Shown in pieces: positions 16,340-25,092 of a DNA stretch of 64,000 nucleotides; the stretch's first letter is position 1; the number at the start of each line of letters is the position of its first letter. The notes beneath the pieces are model-generated. The model had not been told where the DNA came from. It saw nothing but the letters and a program-made list of their open reading frames with translations, and did no database searches. The DNA lies in the NCBI RefSeq assembly GCF_001905445.1, contig NZ_LIVQ01000004.1, positions 5,462 through 69,461 of the forward strand, given 5' to 3'. The position numbers and the translations under genes were made by a program. Source of the stretch: Streptomyces sp. CB00455. Its GTDB lineage: Bacteria > Actinomycetota > Actinomycetes > Streptomycetales > Streptomycetaceae.

Positions 16340-17149
16340 GTGTCTGAGTCCCTCACCCCCCCGCCCAGCGCCCCGCAGACCGTGCCGGAGGCGAATTCCT
16401 ACGTCCCCCCCAAGTGGCGGACCGAGCCCCGCTTCCCCGACGGCCCCGCACCGGATCCGGCCGGCTCGCACCACGAGCGGCGCATCCGGAGCTTCCAGCC
16501 CCGGCGCAGCCGGGTCACCACCGGCCAGGGCGAAGCCCTGAGGCGCCTGTGGGGTACCTGGGGCCTGGACATCGACGGCCACGAGGTCATCGACCTGAAG
16601 GCGCTTTTCGACGGTCTGCCCGTCGTGCTGGAGATCGGCTTCGGCATGGGTGAGGCCACCGCGCAGATGGCCGCCGCCGATCCCGGCACCGGCATCCTCG
16701 CCGTGGACGTCCACACCCCCGGCCAGGGCAACCTCCTCGCGCTCGCGGAGCGCAGCGGGCTCACCAACATCCGCGTGGCCAACGGCGACGCGATCATCCT
16801 GCTGCGCGAGATGCTGGCGCCCGGCTCGCTGGCCGGGATGCGCGTGTACTTCCCGGACCCGTGGCCGAAGGCCCGCCACCACAAGCGGCGGCTGATCCAG
16901 CCCGAGTTCCTGACACTGGCCGCGAGCCGGCTGGCACCCGGGGCCGTGCTGCACTGCGCGACCGACTGGGAGCCGTACGCCGAGCAGATGCTCGAAGTGC
17001 TCACCGCGCACCCGGACTTCGAGAACACCCGGCCCGACGGCGGGTTCGCTCCGCGACCCGACTTCCGGCCGCTGACCCGCTTCGAGGGACAGGGGCTCGA
17101 CAAGGGGCACCTCGTACACGATCTGCTCTTCCGTCGCTCGGAGAACTGA
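16340..17149 (+). CDS. trmB: tRNA (guanine-N7-)-methyltransferase
   Basis: 269 residues. TrmB makes m7G46 in the tRNA variable loop with S-adenosylmethionine. The SAM-binding region (VVLEIGFGMGEATAQMAAADP, about 94-114) and the highly conserved family block YFPDPWPKARHHKRR are intact. A roughly 60-residue N-terminal extension is longer than in E. coli TrmB, as is common in actinobacteria. The GTG at 16340 is the first sensible start. It ends 43 bp before the PrsW-like gene and may be cotranscribed with it. Confidence 0.95.
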   Translation: MSESLTPPPSAPQTVPEANSYVPPKWRTEPRFPDGPAPDPAGSHHERRIRSFQPRRSRVTTGQGEALRRLWGTWGLDIDGHEVIDLKALFDGLPVVLEIGFGMGEATAQMAAADPGTGILAVDVHTPGQGNLLALAERSGLTNIRVANGDAIILLREMLAPGSLAGMRVYFPDPWPKARHHKRRLIQPEFLTLAASRLAPGAVLHCATDWEPYAEQMLEVLTAHPDFENTRPDGGFAPRPDFRPLTRFEGQGLDKGHLVHDLLFRRSEN

Positions 17150-17192
17150 CAACGTCACTCCCCGTGTCAGAGCGGCTCGGTAGGGTCGTCAT

Positions 17193-18551
17193 GTGTTCCG
17201 AGCGCTCCCCCCTGTGCTCGCACGTCCGTCGGGCGCGATCCGCACGTGCGTGCTCCTCGTCCTGCTCGCCGCCACCGGCACCGCGATCCTCGAACTCGTA
17301 CGGCAACAGACCGGCACCCCCGGGTTCTTCGTCGGCCTCGCCCTCGCCCTGCTGCCGGTCCCGCCGCTCATGGCGGCCTTCCGGTGGCTGGGGCGGGCCG
17401 CGCCCGCGCCCTGGCCGCAGCTGCTGTTCTGCTTCGGCTGGGGTGCCTGCACCGCGGCGCTGATCGCGATACTGGCCAATAGTTTCGCGACCCAATGGAT
17501 AGCGGCGGCCACCACCGACCCTTCCGATGCCGACCAGCTCGGCTCGGTGGCGATCGCGCCGGTGGTCGAGGAGAGCGCCAAGGCGGCCGCCCTGCTGCTG
17601 GTGTTCGTCTTCCGAAGACGACACTTCACCGGCCCGGCCGACGGTTTCGTGGTGGCCGGCTTCACCGCCACCGGCTTCGCCTTCACCGAGAACATCCTCT
17701 ATCTCGGCAATGCCTTCGGCGAGGACGTGATGGAGGGCACCGGCGTCCTGGATTCGGTGACGGCGGCAACCTTCTTCGTGCGGATAGTGCTGTCCCCCTT
17801 CGCCCATCCGCTGTTCACCGTGCTCACCGGGCTCGGCTTCGGCGCGGCCGCCGTCAGCGCCCGCCGCGTGCGCAGGACCGGTCTGCCGCTGCTGGGCCTG
17901 GCCCTCGCCATGGGCCTGCACGCGCTGTGGAACAGCTCCGCGCTCTTCGGGGAGTACGGGTTCTACGTGGTCTACGGCTGCGTGATGGTCCCGGTGTTCG
18001 GGCTGCTGCTGTACCTGGCGGTGCGGATACGGCGGCGGCGCCTGCGGGCCGTCGCCGGGGAGCTCGCGGTGTACGCGTCCGCGGGCTGGCTCGGCCCCGC
18101 CGAGGTCCCGGCCCTGGCGTCGATGCCGGCCAGGTCGCTGGCCCGTTCCCTGGCCCGGCGCAGCGGGGGCCGCGCCGCCGGGCGGGCGGTCGCCCGGTAC
18201 GAGGCGGATGCGGCGGCCCTGGCCCTGCTGCGGAACCGGGCGCGCCGCGGTGGCGCGGTGCGGGAGCCGGACTTCGCCGTACGGGAGCGGGAGTTGTTGC
18301 GCGGGCTCTGGCTGCGGCGGGCAACGGCCGGGCCCGCGCTGGCCCGGGCGGCGGTGATGGAGGAGCTGCTCCCGCCGTGGTTCGACCCCCTGGACCTGCG
18401 CCCCTCGGGCGCGGGGGCCGCGGAAGAAGGGGCTGGCGCCGGGACCGGAGCGGCCCTGCCGGCCCCCGTGCCGACCCCCAGGCGCCCGGAGGCCACCCCT
18501 TCGCACGCCCGGCCGCGTGACTCGCGGCCCGCGGAAGCCCGGCTCTGGTAG
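17193..18551 (+). CDS. PrsW-family intramembrane metalloprotease
   Basis: 452 residues. The first 290 are a multi-helix membrane domain holding the family motifs: EE-x2-K (EESAKAAA), F-x3-E (FAFTEN) and a histidine in SPFAHPLFT, the putative zinc ligands. PrsW in Bacillus cleaves the anti-sigma factor RsiW; targets in Streptomyces are not known. The C-terminal 160 residues are soluble, Arg/Ala-rich and specific to this lineage. GTG start with a GGTAGGG-like ribosome site. Convergent with the M23 peptidase gene, 42 bp apart. Confidence 0.87.
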   Translation: MFRALPPVLARPSGAIRTCVLLVLLAATGTAILELVRQQTGTPGFFVGLALALLPVPPLMAAFRWLGRAAPAPWPQLLFCFGWGACTAALIAILANSFATQWIAAATTDPSDADQLGSVAIAPVVEESAKAAALLLVFVFRRRHFTGPADGFVVAGFTATGFAFTENILYLGNAFGEDVMEGTGVLDSVTAATFFVRIVLSPFAHPLFTVLTGLGFGAAAVSARRVRRTGLPLLGLALAMGLHALWNSSALFGEYGFYVVYGCVMVPVFGLLLYLAVRIRRRRLRAVAGELAVYASAGWLGPAEVPALASMPARSLARSLARRSGGRAAGRAVARYEADAAALALLRNRARRGGAVREPDFAVRERELLRGLWLRRATAGPALARAAVMEELLPPWFDPLDLRPSGAGAAEEGAGAGTGAALPAPVPTPRRPEATPSHARPRDSRPAEARLW

Positions 18552-18593
18552 GGCTTGGTCAGGTCGGGCCCGGGGTCCCGCGGCCCGGGGACC

Positions 18594-19640
18594 TCAGACG
18601 TCCAGGCCCTTGGCGTTCAGCCAGGCCAGGGGGTCCACCGTCGCGCCGCCCTTGCGTACCTCCAGGTGGAGGTGGGCCCCGGTGACGTTGCCGGTCGCGC
18701 CGACCCGGCCGATGGTCGCACCGGCGGCGACCGGGCCGGAGGTCACCGACATGGAGGAGAGGTGGCAATACCAGATCTCGGTGCCGTCCGGGAGCTCCAG
18801 CACGATCCGGTAGCCGTAGGCGCCGGACCAGCCGGCCGAGGTGATCTTCCCTCCCGCCACGGCCTTGACCGGGGTGCCGGTGGGTGCGGCGAAGTCCAGG
18901 CCGGTGTGGTGCCCGGAGGACCACATGGATCCGGAGTCTCCGTAGTGGGAGGTGAGGGTGTAGGCGGAGGTGGGCAGGAAGTAGCTCCCGGCGGACGCGG
19001 TGGCGCGCTCCCGCTCTGCCTCGGCCTCGGCGGCCTTTCGGGCCTCCTCGGCTTCCTGGGCGGCCTTCGCCTCGGCCTTCGCCGCCGCGTCCTCGGCGGC
19101 CTTGCGCGCGGTCTCCAGCTTGTCCTTGGCCTCCTGGGCGGCCGTTTCCCGGGCGGTCCGCTCGGCCTCCGCGCGCTCCTGCGCCGCGGCGGCGTCGTGC
19201 TGCGACTCGGCCTGCTGGAGGATCCGGTTGCGCAGGGCCTCGCCGGCGTCGGCGCCCGGGTCGGCCTGGTGCGGGACGAGCCCGGCCCGGACGGCCGTTC
19301 CGGCCGCTTCCCCCGAGGTCTCCTGCGCCGGCCGGCCGTTGCCGCCGTCCTCCGCGTCACCGAAGGGGCCACCGGCCATCAGGTCGGGCAACGAGGGCAG
19401 GCTGATGGTGACTTGGGGCCGGTCCTGGGCCGTGGCGATACCGCTCGCGCCCACCGCGGCTATGACGCCGACGCCGAGCACGGTCGAGCTGCGGGCGAGT
19501 CCGCCGCGCTGCTTGGCCACCCGGTGCTTGCCGCGTACCGGACGGACCGAGTCCTCGGTGGGGTTCCACTCGCCCCAGGCGCCTGCGGTGGGCGGTTCCG
19601 GGATCTCGGTGCCTTCGGGAGCAGGCAAGTTGGAGGCCAC
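18594..19640 (-). CDS. Secreted/membrane-anchored M23 metallopeptidase with coiled coil
   Basis: 348 residues from the GTG at 19640, with GAGGAG 9 nt upstream. A cytoplasmic N-terminal segment of about 45 residues precedes one hydrophobic helix (SSTVLGVGVIAAVGASGIA) that acts as signal or anchor. A long Ala/Glu/Arg coiled coil (about 135-225) leads to a C-terminal LytM/M23 domain with both zinc motifs intact: H-x3-D in HHTGLDFAAP and H-x-H in GAHLHLEVR. Such enzymes cut peptidoglycan cross-links during growth and division. I looked for the c-di-AMP riboswitch often found before such genes and did not recognise one. Confidence 0.9.
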   Translation of the reverse strand: MASNLPAPEGTEIPEPPTAGAWGEWNPTEDSVRPVRGKHRVAKQRGGLARSSTVLGVGVIAAVGASGIATAQDRPQVTISLPSLPDLMAGGPFGDAEDGGNGRPAQETSGEAAGTAVRAGLVPHQADPGADAGEALRNRILQQAESQHDAAAAQERAEAERTARETAAQEAKDKLETARKAAEDAAAKAEAKAAQEAEEARKAAEAEAERERATASAGSYFLPTSAYTLTSHYGDSGSMWSSGHHTGLDFAAPTGTPVKAVAGGKITSAGWSGAYGYRIVLELPDGTEIWYCHLSSMSVTSGPVAAGATIGRVGATGNVTGAHLHLEVRKGGATVDPLAWLNAKGLDV

Positions 19641-19998
19641 CGGGGCACACTCCTCATTGACGCGAACGCGCACGGCGCCGTCTCTTGCGACGACTGGGAC
19701 GACCGCGCTGCGTTATCGAACGGTAATAGACACAGGGGAGTGATTCCAAGCTGTTGCGATTGATCGTTCGCGTCAATCAGCCACACCCCGACGTGCTCTG
19801 GCCATGACTTGTCACGCCACAAGCACATCAATCGGGGCAAAAATAGGCCGACTCCCCCATCACTTCAGCCACGCGCCCCACGTGACGACCCGTCAACCAG
19901 CTCGCAGAGCGCACCCTTTGCGCTACCCAACGTCACGGCGCGCCCGCACGGTGTCCCCACGGCATGTCCCGCTCGCCACTGCGCCGGGCCGGACACGA
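19641..19998. other. Upstream region of the M23 peptidase gene
   Basis: About 360 bp with no supported gene. It holds the leftward promoter and leader of the peptidase gene and is more A/T-rich than its surroundings. No riboswitch was recognised. Confidence 0.35.
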
Positions 19999-20032
19999 CG
20001 AAGGCCCGGTTCCCAAGGGAACCGGGCCTTCG
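19999..20032 (-). terminator. Terminator of tRNA-fMet
   Basis: A perfect 16-bp stem (19999-20014 with 20017-20032) with a 2-nt apparent loop lies just downstream of the tRNA gene on the minus strand. Confidence 0.8.
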
Positions 20033-20037
20033 TACTG

Positions 20038-20113
<76 letters not shown>

Positions 20114-20125
20114 TCGGTAAACACA

Positions 20126-20131
20126 ACTCTA
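20126..20131 (-). promoter_or_regulatory. -10 box of the tRNA-fMet promoter
   Basis: TAGAGT on the minus strand 12 nt ahead of the tRNA, the same -10 sequence seen in the rrn region. No clear -35 at standard spacing. Confidence 0.4.
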
Positions 20132-20413
20132 CGTCATCCGGGGCCGGGTCCTGGCCAATTAACCGTCCGGCCACCCCTCAGACCGCTGTCGTCGCAGGTC
20201 ACAGGGGTGCAAACCGTCCCAGGACCGGGTCGGGCACACGAAGATCATCTCCGTTGCACGGTGGTGACACTCCGGGGATGGTTCCGGGATCGGGTCCGGG
20301 CGAAGATTCATCTGTCGCCAAGGCCAGGGGGAACACCGACCGGCGGGCGACACCACACCCCAACCGGCCCGGCGCTCTGCCGACGCCCTTGTGATTCCTG
20401 GGGGGAGTCCACC

Positions 20414-21673
20414 ATGTCCGTTCGCACCGCAGCCGCCATCGCAGTCGTCGCCGGCGTTGTCACCACTCTGCTGCCGCTCTCGGCTACCGCCGCGTCCGCC
20501 GCACCCACCGCCGACGGCCACGCCGTGCTGCGTACGGAGATGGGCGCTCCCGTCCCCAGCGGTCCGCTGTCCCGCGGCGGGGCCACCGAGACCTTCGACC
20601 TGACGGTGAAGAACCCGACCGGCAAGCCGGTCACCTACAAGCCCTGGATGCTGCTGGACCCGAACGGCGCGAGCCCGTTCCAGCGCGACGACGTCACCTT
20701 CAAGGTCGACGCCGTGGACGCCCCGGCGACCAAGTCCTCGATCGGCCAGCAGGACGGCGAGCGGCAGGGCACCTTCTTCCCGGCCGCCGGCGCCACGGGC
20801 GAGGGCGGCTTCGACATCCCCGCGAACGGCAAGATGACCTGGAAGGTCACCCTGGGCCTCGGCGCGGGTTACCCGACCAACGACGGGGACTTCAAGTTCA
20901 CGGCCGCCAGCTACAACAACTCGGTCGACCCCGCCGGCACCGGATCCCACCTCTTCAAGGTCGACCCGCAGATCAAGACGGGCGGGCTGAAGACCTGGTT
21001 CAAGCAGGTCAGCTCCGGCATGGACAGCCAGGAGCAGCGTGCCTACCTGGACCTGAACTACCAGGCCACCGGCGACGGTACGTACGGCACCGGCCTGGCG
21101 AGCAGCCTGAGCCTGTCGCACCCCGGCAAGGAGACGGCCGACTTCCGGCTCCAGGCCATGGTCGACGGCCGCTGGCAGGACGTGCGGGAGCAGGACAGCC
21201 GCTACGGGCTGCCCGAGATCCCCAAGGGCTTCGGTTCCGCCTCCGGTGTCCGCACGCTGCCGCTGCGGGTCAGCCTCGGCAAGAACACGCAGCTCACGAA
21301 GAAGACCACCATCACGATGGAGGTCGAGGTCTCACCGGCCAAGGGCAACACCTACCCCTTCCACTCCGGTTCGGTGACGTTCCCTCTGGCCCCGATCACC
21401 GACCCGGCGCCGTCCCCGACCCCGTCGAAGTCGCCCGTGAAGACCCCGGTCACCTCCACCACCGTCCAGCCGGCCGCCGCGACCTCCTCCGCGTCCGTCG
21501 TCGCCGCGGGCAACCCCCACCTCACCACCACGGCTTCGGCCACCGGCTCCCTGGCCCACACCGGATCCAACTCGGGCACGGGCCTGTACGCCGGCCTCGC
21601 CGCCGCCCTGGTCGCGCTCGGCGCGGCCGCCGCCTGGCTCGGTGCCCGCCGCCGCCGCGCTCTCCCCGCCTGA
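20414..21673 (+). CDS. Secreted LAXTG wall-anchored protein (class E sortase substrate)
   Basis: 419 residues from the ATG at 20414, with GGGGGAG upstream. A signal peptide (about 1-31, ending SATAASAAP) leads to two beta-rich, immunoglobulin-like stretches (ETFDLTVKNPTGKPVTYKPW and similar). A Pro/Ser/Thr-rich wall-spanning segment follows, then LAHTG, a hydrophobic helix and an ARRRR tail. LAXTG is the sorting motif of class E sortases in actinobacteria, so the protein should be attached covalently to peptidoglycan. No sortase gene is adjacent. Function of the exposed domains is unknown. Confidence 0.85.
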   Translation: MSVRTAAAIAVVAGVVTTLLPLSATAASAAPTADGHAVLRTEMGAPVPSGPLSRGGATETFDLTVKNPTGKPVTYKPWMLLDPNGASPFQRDDVTFKVDAVDAPATKSSIGQQDGERQGTFFPAAGATGEGGFDIPANGKMTWKVTLGLGAGYPTNDGDFKFTAASYNNSVDPAGTGSHLFKVDPQIKTGGLKTWFKQVSSGMDSQEQRAYLDLNYQATGDGTYGTGLASSLSLSHPGKETADFRLQAMVDGRWQDVREQDSRYGLPEIPKGFGSASGVRTLPLRVSLGKNTQLTKKTTITMEVEVSPAKGNTYPFHSGSVTFPLAPITDPAPSPTPSKSPVKTPVTSTTVQPAAATSSASVVAAGNPHLTTTASATGSLAHTGSNSGTGLYAGLAAALVALGAAAAWLGARRRRALPA

Positions 21674-21700
21674 CGGCCTGACCGCCCCCCGCTCACCGAG

Positions 21701-21735
21701 AAGCGCCCCACCCGATCGATCCGGCTGGGGCGCTT
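21701..21735 (+). terminator. Terminator of the LAXTG protein gene
   Basis: 10-bp perfect stem (21701-21710 with 21726-21735), 28 nt after the stop codon. Confidence 0.75.
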
Positions 21736-22027
21736 GTGCCGTTCACGGCCCGGCGCTCCACGCGCCGTCAACGACCGGGTCGGCGCGCCGGGACGGGGCC
21801 GGACGGAGGCCCGGAGCCTCTGGAACCCAACGAGAAGCTGGAGCTGCACAGTCGCCCTCGACCTCCAGGGCGCTCGTAGGCGTACCGGGCCACTGCGGCG
21901 GGTTCGCAGACCCCGTACCGGCGAAGACTCCCCGGAGGGCTACGCGGCCCCCAACAAGTGCGGCGCCGGGGGAAAACCGGGAACCGCCGACGGGTCCGGC
22001 GGATGAGGGCCGTCCTGGGCCCATGAA
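21736..22027. other. Intergenic stretch with no recognised feature
   Basis: About 290 bp between the LAXTG gene terminator and the tRNA-Lys terminator. Several open frames exist but none has a start, ribosome site or motif worth calling. Confidence 0.35.
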
Positions 22028-22060
22028 AGCGCCCCACCCGGAGAAACCGGATGGGGCGCT
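22028..22060 (-). terminator. Terminator of tRNA-Lys
   Basis: 9-bp perfect stem (22028-22036 with 22052-22060). The arm agcgcccca is the same as that of the hairpin at 21701. Confidence 0.7.
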
Positions 22061-22104
22061 CAAGCAGCGCAGGTCAGAGGGTGCTTCCCCATCGCCGCGA
22101 GGTG

Positions 22105-22177
22105 TAGGCCATGTCGGACTCGAACCGACAACCAACGGATTAAAAGTCCGCTGCTCTGCCAATTGAGCTAATGGCCC
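22105..22177 (-). tRNA. tRNA-Lys (TTT)
   Basis: 73-nt cloverleaf on the minus strand with TTT anticodon in the loop cTTTTaa, normal TTCGAGT T loop and a G1-T72 wobble at the acceptor end. CCA is not encoded. Confidence 0.95.
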
Positions 22178-22300
22178 TCCACGTGCTCACCCCAGAGCAT
22201 AGCCGGACAGCGCGGGTCAGCCGATCGGGTATCGGCCGAGCGGCCTGTCGGCGGCCCCGGGGCGGGCGCGCCGAGGGGTGGTCTGCATGGGCCCGGCATG

Positions 22301-22340
22301 TGACAGGGCCCCCGCGACCGGAGTCGCGGGGGCCCTGTCA
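22301..22340. terminator. Terminator of the DEAD-box helicase gene
   Basis: 17-bp perfect stem (22301-22317 with 22324-22340), 6-nt loop, 21 nt after the helicase stop codon on the minus strand. Confidence 0.85.
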
Positions 22341-22360
22341 GGGGTTGTGCTCAGCTGGGA

Positions 22361-24808
22361 TCAGCCGTTGCGCTTCCAGCGGGGCTTGTCGTCACGACGG
22401 CCGCCGAAGGAGCCGGTGGAACCGGTGGAACCGGAGCCGGAGGGGCGGTGGTCGTCGCGGCGGCCGTACGGGCGGTCGCCGGCGCCGGCGCCGGCGGAAC
22501 GGAAGCCACCGGACGGACGGTCGTCACGACGGTCGCGGTTGAACGGGCGGTCGCCGCCACCGGAACGGAAGCCGCCGGAGGGGCGGTCGTCACGATTGAA
22601 GCTGCCGGACGGACGGTCACCACCGGAACGGAAGCCGCCGGACGGACGGTCGTCGCGGCGGAAGCCGCCACGGTCGCCGCCGCGGTCGTCACGGTTGAAG
22701 CCACCGGACGGACGGTCGTCGCGGCGAAAACCGCCGGACGGACGGTCACCACCGGAACGGAAGCCGCCGGACGGACGGTCGCCGCCGCGGTCATCGCGGT
22801 TGAAGCCACCGGAGGGGCGGTCGTCGCGACGGAAACCGCCGGACGGACGGTCACCACCGCGGTCATCGCGGTTGAAGCCACCGGAGGGGCGGTCGTCGCG
22901 ACGGAAGCCACCGGACGGACGGTCACCACCGGAACGGAAGCCGCCGGACGGACGGTCGCCACCGGAACGGAAGCCGCCGGACGGGCGGTCGTCGCGGCGG
23001 AAGCCGCCACGGTCGCCGCCGCGGTCGTCACGGTTGAAACCACCGGACGGACGGCCGCCACGGTCGCCGCCGCGGAAGCCGCCACGGTCCCCGCCACGGT
23101 CGCCACCGCGGTTGTCACGGCGCTCGAAGTTGCCGCGGTCGTCGCGCTGGGCGCGCTGCTCCTCGCGGCGCTCCTGCGCGGCCAGTTCGGCGGCAGCGGC
23201 GGCAGCGGCAGCCGCGACCTCGGCCTCGGCGGCCTCGGCCACCTCGGCGACAGCGGCCTCCGGGTCCTCGCCGCGCTCACGCGCGGAGCGGGCGACCAGA
23301 CGGTCGGCCTCCTCACGCAGCTCGACGGCGCGGCGGGACAGACGCTCCAGCTGCTTGGTGAGCTCGGCGACCTCGCGCTCGGCCTGCTTGGCGGCGTTGT
23401 TCGCGGAGTCGGCCTGGACCTCGGTCAGCGAACGGGCACCGGTGATCTCGGCGACCTCCGGCTCGAAGGCGCCGACGCCCTGGACGATGTGGCGCGTGGC
23501 GTCGACGCCCGCGTCCTCCATCAGGCGGAAGATCTGGCGGCGCTGGTGCGGGAGCGCCAGCGACACGACGACACCGGACTTGCCGGCGCGGGCGGTACGG
23601 CCCGAGCGGTGCAGGTAGTCCTTGTGGTCGCCGGCCGGGTCCACGTTCAGGACCAGGTCGATGCCGTCGACGTGGATGCCTCGGGCGGCGACGTCGGTCG
23701 CGACGAGCGCGTTGACGTAGCCGTCCTTGAAGTCCGCGAGGACGCGGGTGCGGGCGCCCTGCGTCATGCCGCCGTGCAGCGCGTCGGCCTTCACACCGGA
23801 CTCGACGAGCTGCTCGGCGATGCGGTCGGCGCCCAGCTGGGTGCGGACGAAGATGATGGTGCGGCCCTTGCGGGCGGCGATGGCGGCCGTGACCGGCGCC
23901 TTGTCCTTCGGCTTCACGACGAGGACGTGGTGCGTCATGGTCGTGACGTTGCCCTGCGCGCTGTCGACCTCGTGCGTGACGGGGTTGGTCAGGTAGCGCT
24001 TGACCAGGGTGCCGATCTCGTTCTCCATGGTGGCGGAGAAGAGCATGCGCTGGCCGCCGCCGGGGATCTGGTCGAGCAGCTCGGTGACCTCGGGCAGGAA
24101 GCCCAGGTCGGCCATCTGGTCGGCCTCGTCGAGGACCGCGACCTGGACGTTGGCCAGGGAGCAGGCACCACGGTTGATGATGTCGCGCAGACGGCCCGGG
24201 GTGGCGACGAGGACGTCGACACCGCGCTCCAGAGCGAAGATCTGGTTGCTCATGGAGGTACCGCCGCAGACGACCTTCATCTTGAGGCCGAGCACGTCGC
24301 CGTAGGGCTGGAGGGCGTCCGCGACCTGCATCGCCAGCTCACGCGTCGGCGTGAGGATGATCGCGCGGGGCTTCTTCTTCTCGGTGTGGCCGCCGGCCAG
24401 GAGGGCCAGGGTCGGCAGACCGAAGGAGAGGGTCTTGCCGGAGCCGGTGCGGCCACGGCCGAGGATGTCCTTGCCGGCCAGGGCGTCCGGGATGGTCGCG
24501 GCCTGGATCGGGAAGGGGGCGGTGACGCCGTTCTGGGCGAGCTTGCGCACGATGCCGTCGGGGAGACCGAGGTCGCCGAAGGTGATCGTGGGCTCGGCGT
24601 CGGCGTCGGCCGCGTCGTCCTCGAAGTCGGGGGTGGAGTCCTCGAAGTCGGAGGCGGAGTCCTCGGGGGACTCATCGGCCGTCACGTCGGCCTCGAGGGC
24701 CTCGATGATCTCGTCGGCCTCGATGGCAGCCAGGGCCTCGACGGTGTTGACGATCTCGTTGGAGTCGTTCTCGGGCATGACGGAACGGTCAGAACTGGAA
24801 ATGGACAT
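22361..24808 (-). CDS. DEAD-box RNA helicase with long C-terminal RGG/GGF repeat tail
   Basis: 815 residues. An acidic N-terminal segment (about 1-75) precedes a complete DEAD-box core: Q motif (FPIQ), motif I (GRTGSGKT), II (LDEADQMADLGF), III (SAT), V (ATDVAARGIHV) and VI (HRSGRTARAG). A coiled coil and Ala-rich helix follow (about 470-570), then about 220 residues of Arg/Gly/Asp repeats with GGDRPSGGF-like units. Such tails bind RNA and promote condensates; cold-shock and RNA-decay roles are known for relatives (CsdA, RhlE type). It has a leader of about 150 nt and ends in a strong hairpin. Confidence 0.93.
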   Translation of the reverse strand: MSISSSDRSVMPENDSNEIVNTVEALAAIEADEIIEALEADVTADESPEDSASDFEDSTPDFEDDAADADAEPTITFGDLGLPDGIVRKLAQNGVTAPFPIQAATIPDALAGKDILGRGRTGSGKTLSFGLPTLALLAGGHTEKKKPRAIILTPTRELAMQVADALQPYGDVLGLKMKVVCGGTSMSNQIFALERGVDVLVATPGRLRDIINRGACSLANVQVAVLDEADQMADLGFLPEVTELLDQIPGGGQRMLFSATMENEIGTLVKRYLTNPVTHEVDSAQGNVTTMTHHVLVVKPKDKAPVTAAIAARKGRTIIFVRTQLGADRIAEQLVESGVKADALHGGMTQGARTRVLADFKDGYVNALVATDVAARGIHVDGIDLVLNVDPAGDHKDYLHRSGRTARAGKSGVVVSLALPHQRRQIFRLMEDAGVDATRHIVQGVGAFEPEVAEITGARSLTEVQADSANNAAKQAEREVAELTKQLERLSRRAVELREEADRLVARSARERGEDPEAAVAEVAEAAEAEVAAAAAAAAAELAAQERREEQRAQRDDRGNFERRDNRGGDRGGDRGGFRGGDRGGRPSGGFNRDDRGGDRGGFRRDDRPSGGFRSGGDRPSGGFRSGGDRPSGGFRRDDRPSGGFNRDDRGGDRPSGGFRRDDRPSGGFNRDDRGGDRPSGGFRSGGDRPSGGFRRDDRPSGGFNRDDRGGDRGGFRRDDRPSGGFRSGGDRPSGSFNRDDRPSGGFRSGGGDRPFNRDRRDDRPSGGFRSAGAGAGDRPYGRRDDHRPSGSGSTGSTGSFGGRRDDKPRWKRNG
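22370..23095 (-). repeat. In-frame tandem repeats encoding the RGG/GGF tail
   Basis: The helicase tail is built from degenerate repeats of about 24-75 bp encoding RDDRPSGGF, RSGGDRPSGGF and NRDDRGGDRGGF-like units. The DNA is nearly identical between copies, so unequal crossing-over and assembly errors are likely here. Confidence 0.8.
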
Positions 24809-24962
24809 GCGAAATGCGAAACCTCTCGGAGTCTCGGCACGCGCCCAAACTCCGTGAATCGCAAATCGACCGCCTCAATGCGGTCAGCCACGGCTAGGGA
24901 GAGTACGCGCCACGCGGCGCTCTTCGGATTCGGCGCCGGGCAATGGGATCAAACGATCTATA

Positions 24963-24992
24963 ACCATACGCACCCTCCCCCGGGTCTGGCAA
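24963..24992 (-). promoter_or_regulatory. Promoter of the DEAD-box helicase gene
   Basis: On the minus strand, TTGCCA (24992-24987) and TATGGT (24968-24963) are 18 bp apart. The expected start predicts a 5' leader of about 150 nt, long enough for structure-based autoregulation as known for other helicase mRNAs. Confidence 0.45.
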
Positions 24993-25092
24993 GTCACTCC
25001 AGCAAAAACCGTCTGACCTGCGCAAACAGGGCCAACCCGAGAGGTGGGCGGGGGGTGGGTGAGGGCTAGACAAGGGGGGACGGGCGCTCGGA

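Noticed and set aside
19641..19998. Possible c-di-AMP (ydaO) riboswitch before the M23 peptidase gene
   Set aside because: The conserved blocks of that riboswitch were not recognised in the leader, although such elements precede similar genes in Streptomyces. A covariance-model search would settle it.
22370..23095. Regular DNA repeats considered as a CRISPR array
   Set aside because: Repeats are in frame, encode Arg/Gly units, vary in length and lack unique spacers. No cas genes are near.
24682..24891. Upstream frame overlapping the helicase start (GTG at 24891)
   Set aside because: Out of frame with the helicase and continues into it as a shadow. It lies in the long leader but has no ribosome site; kept only as a remote uORF possibility.
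22448..25069. Long plus-strand frame opposite the DEAD-box helicase
   Set aside because: Same reason; the repeated VTTGTEAAGRTV-type peptide is the antisense image of the RGG-encoding repeats.
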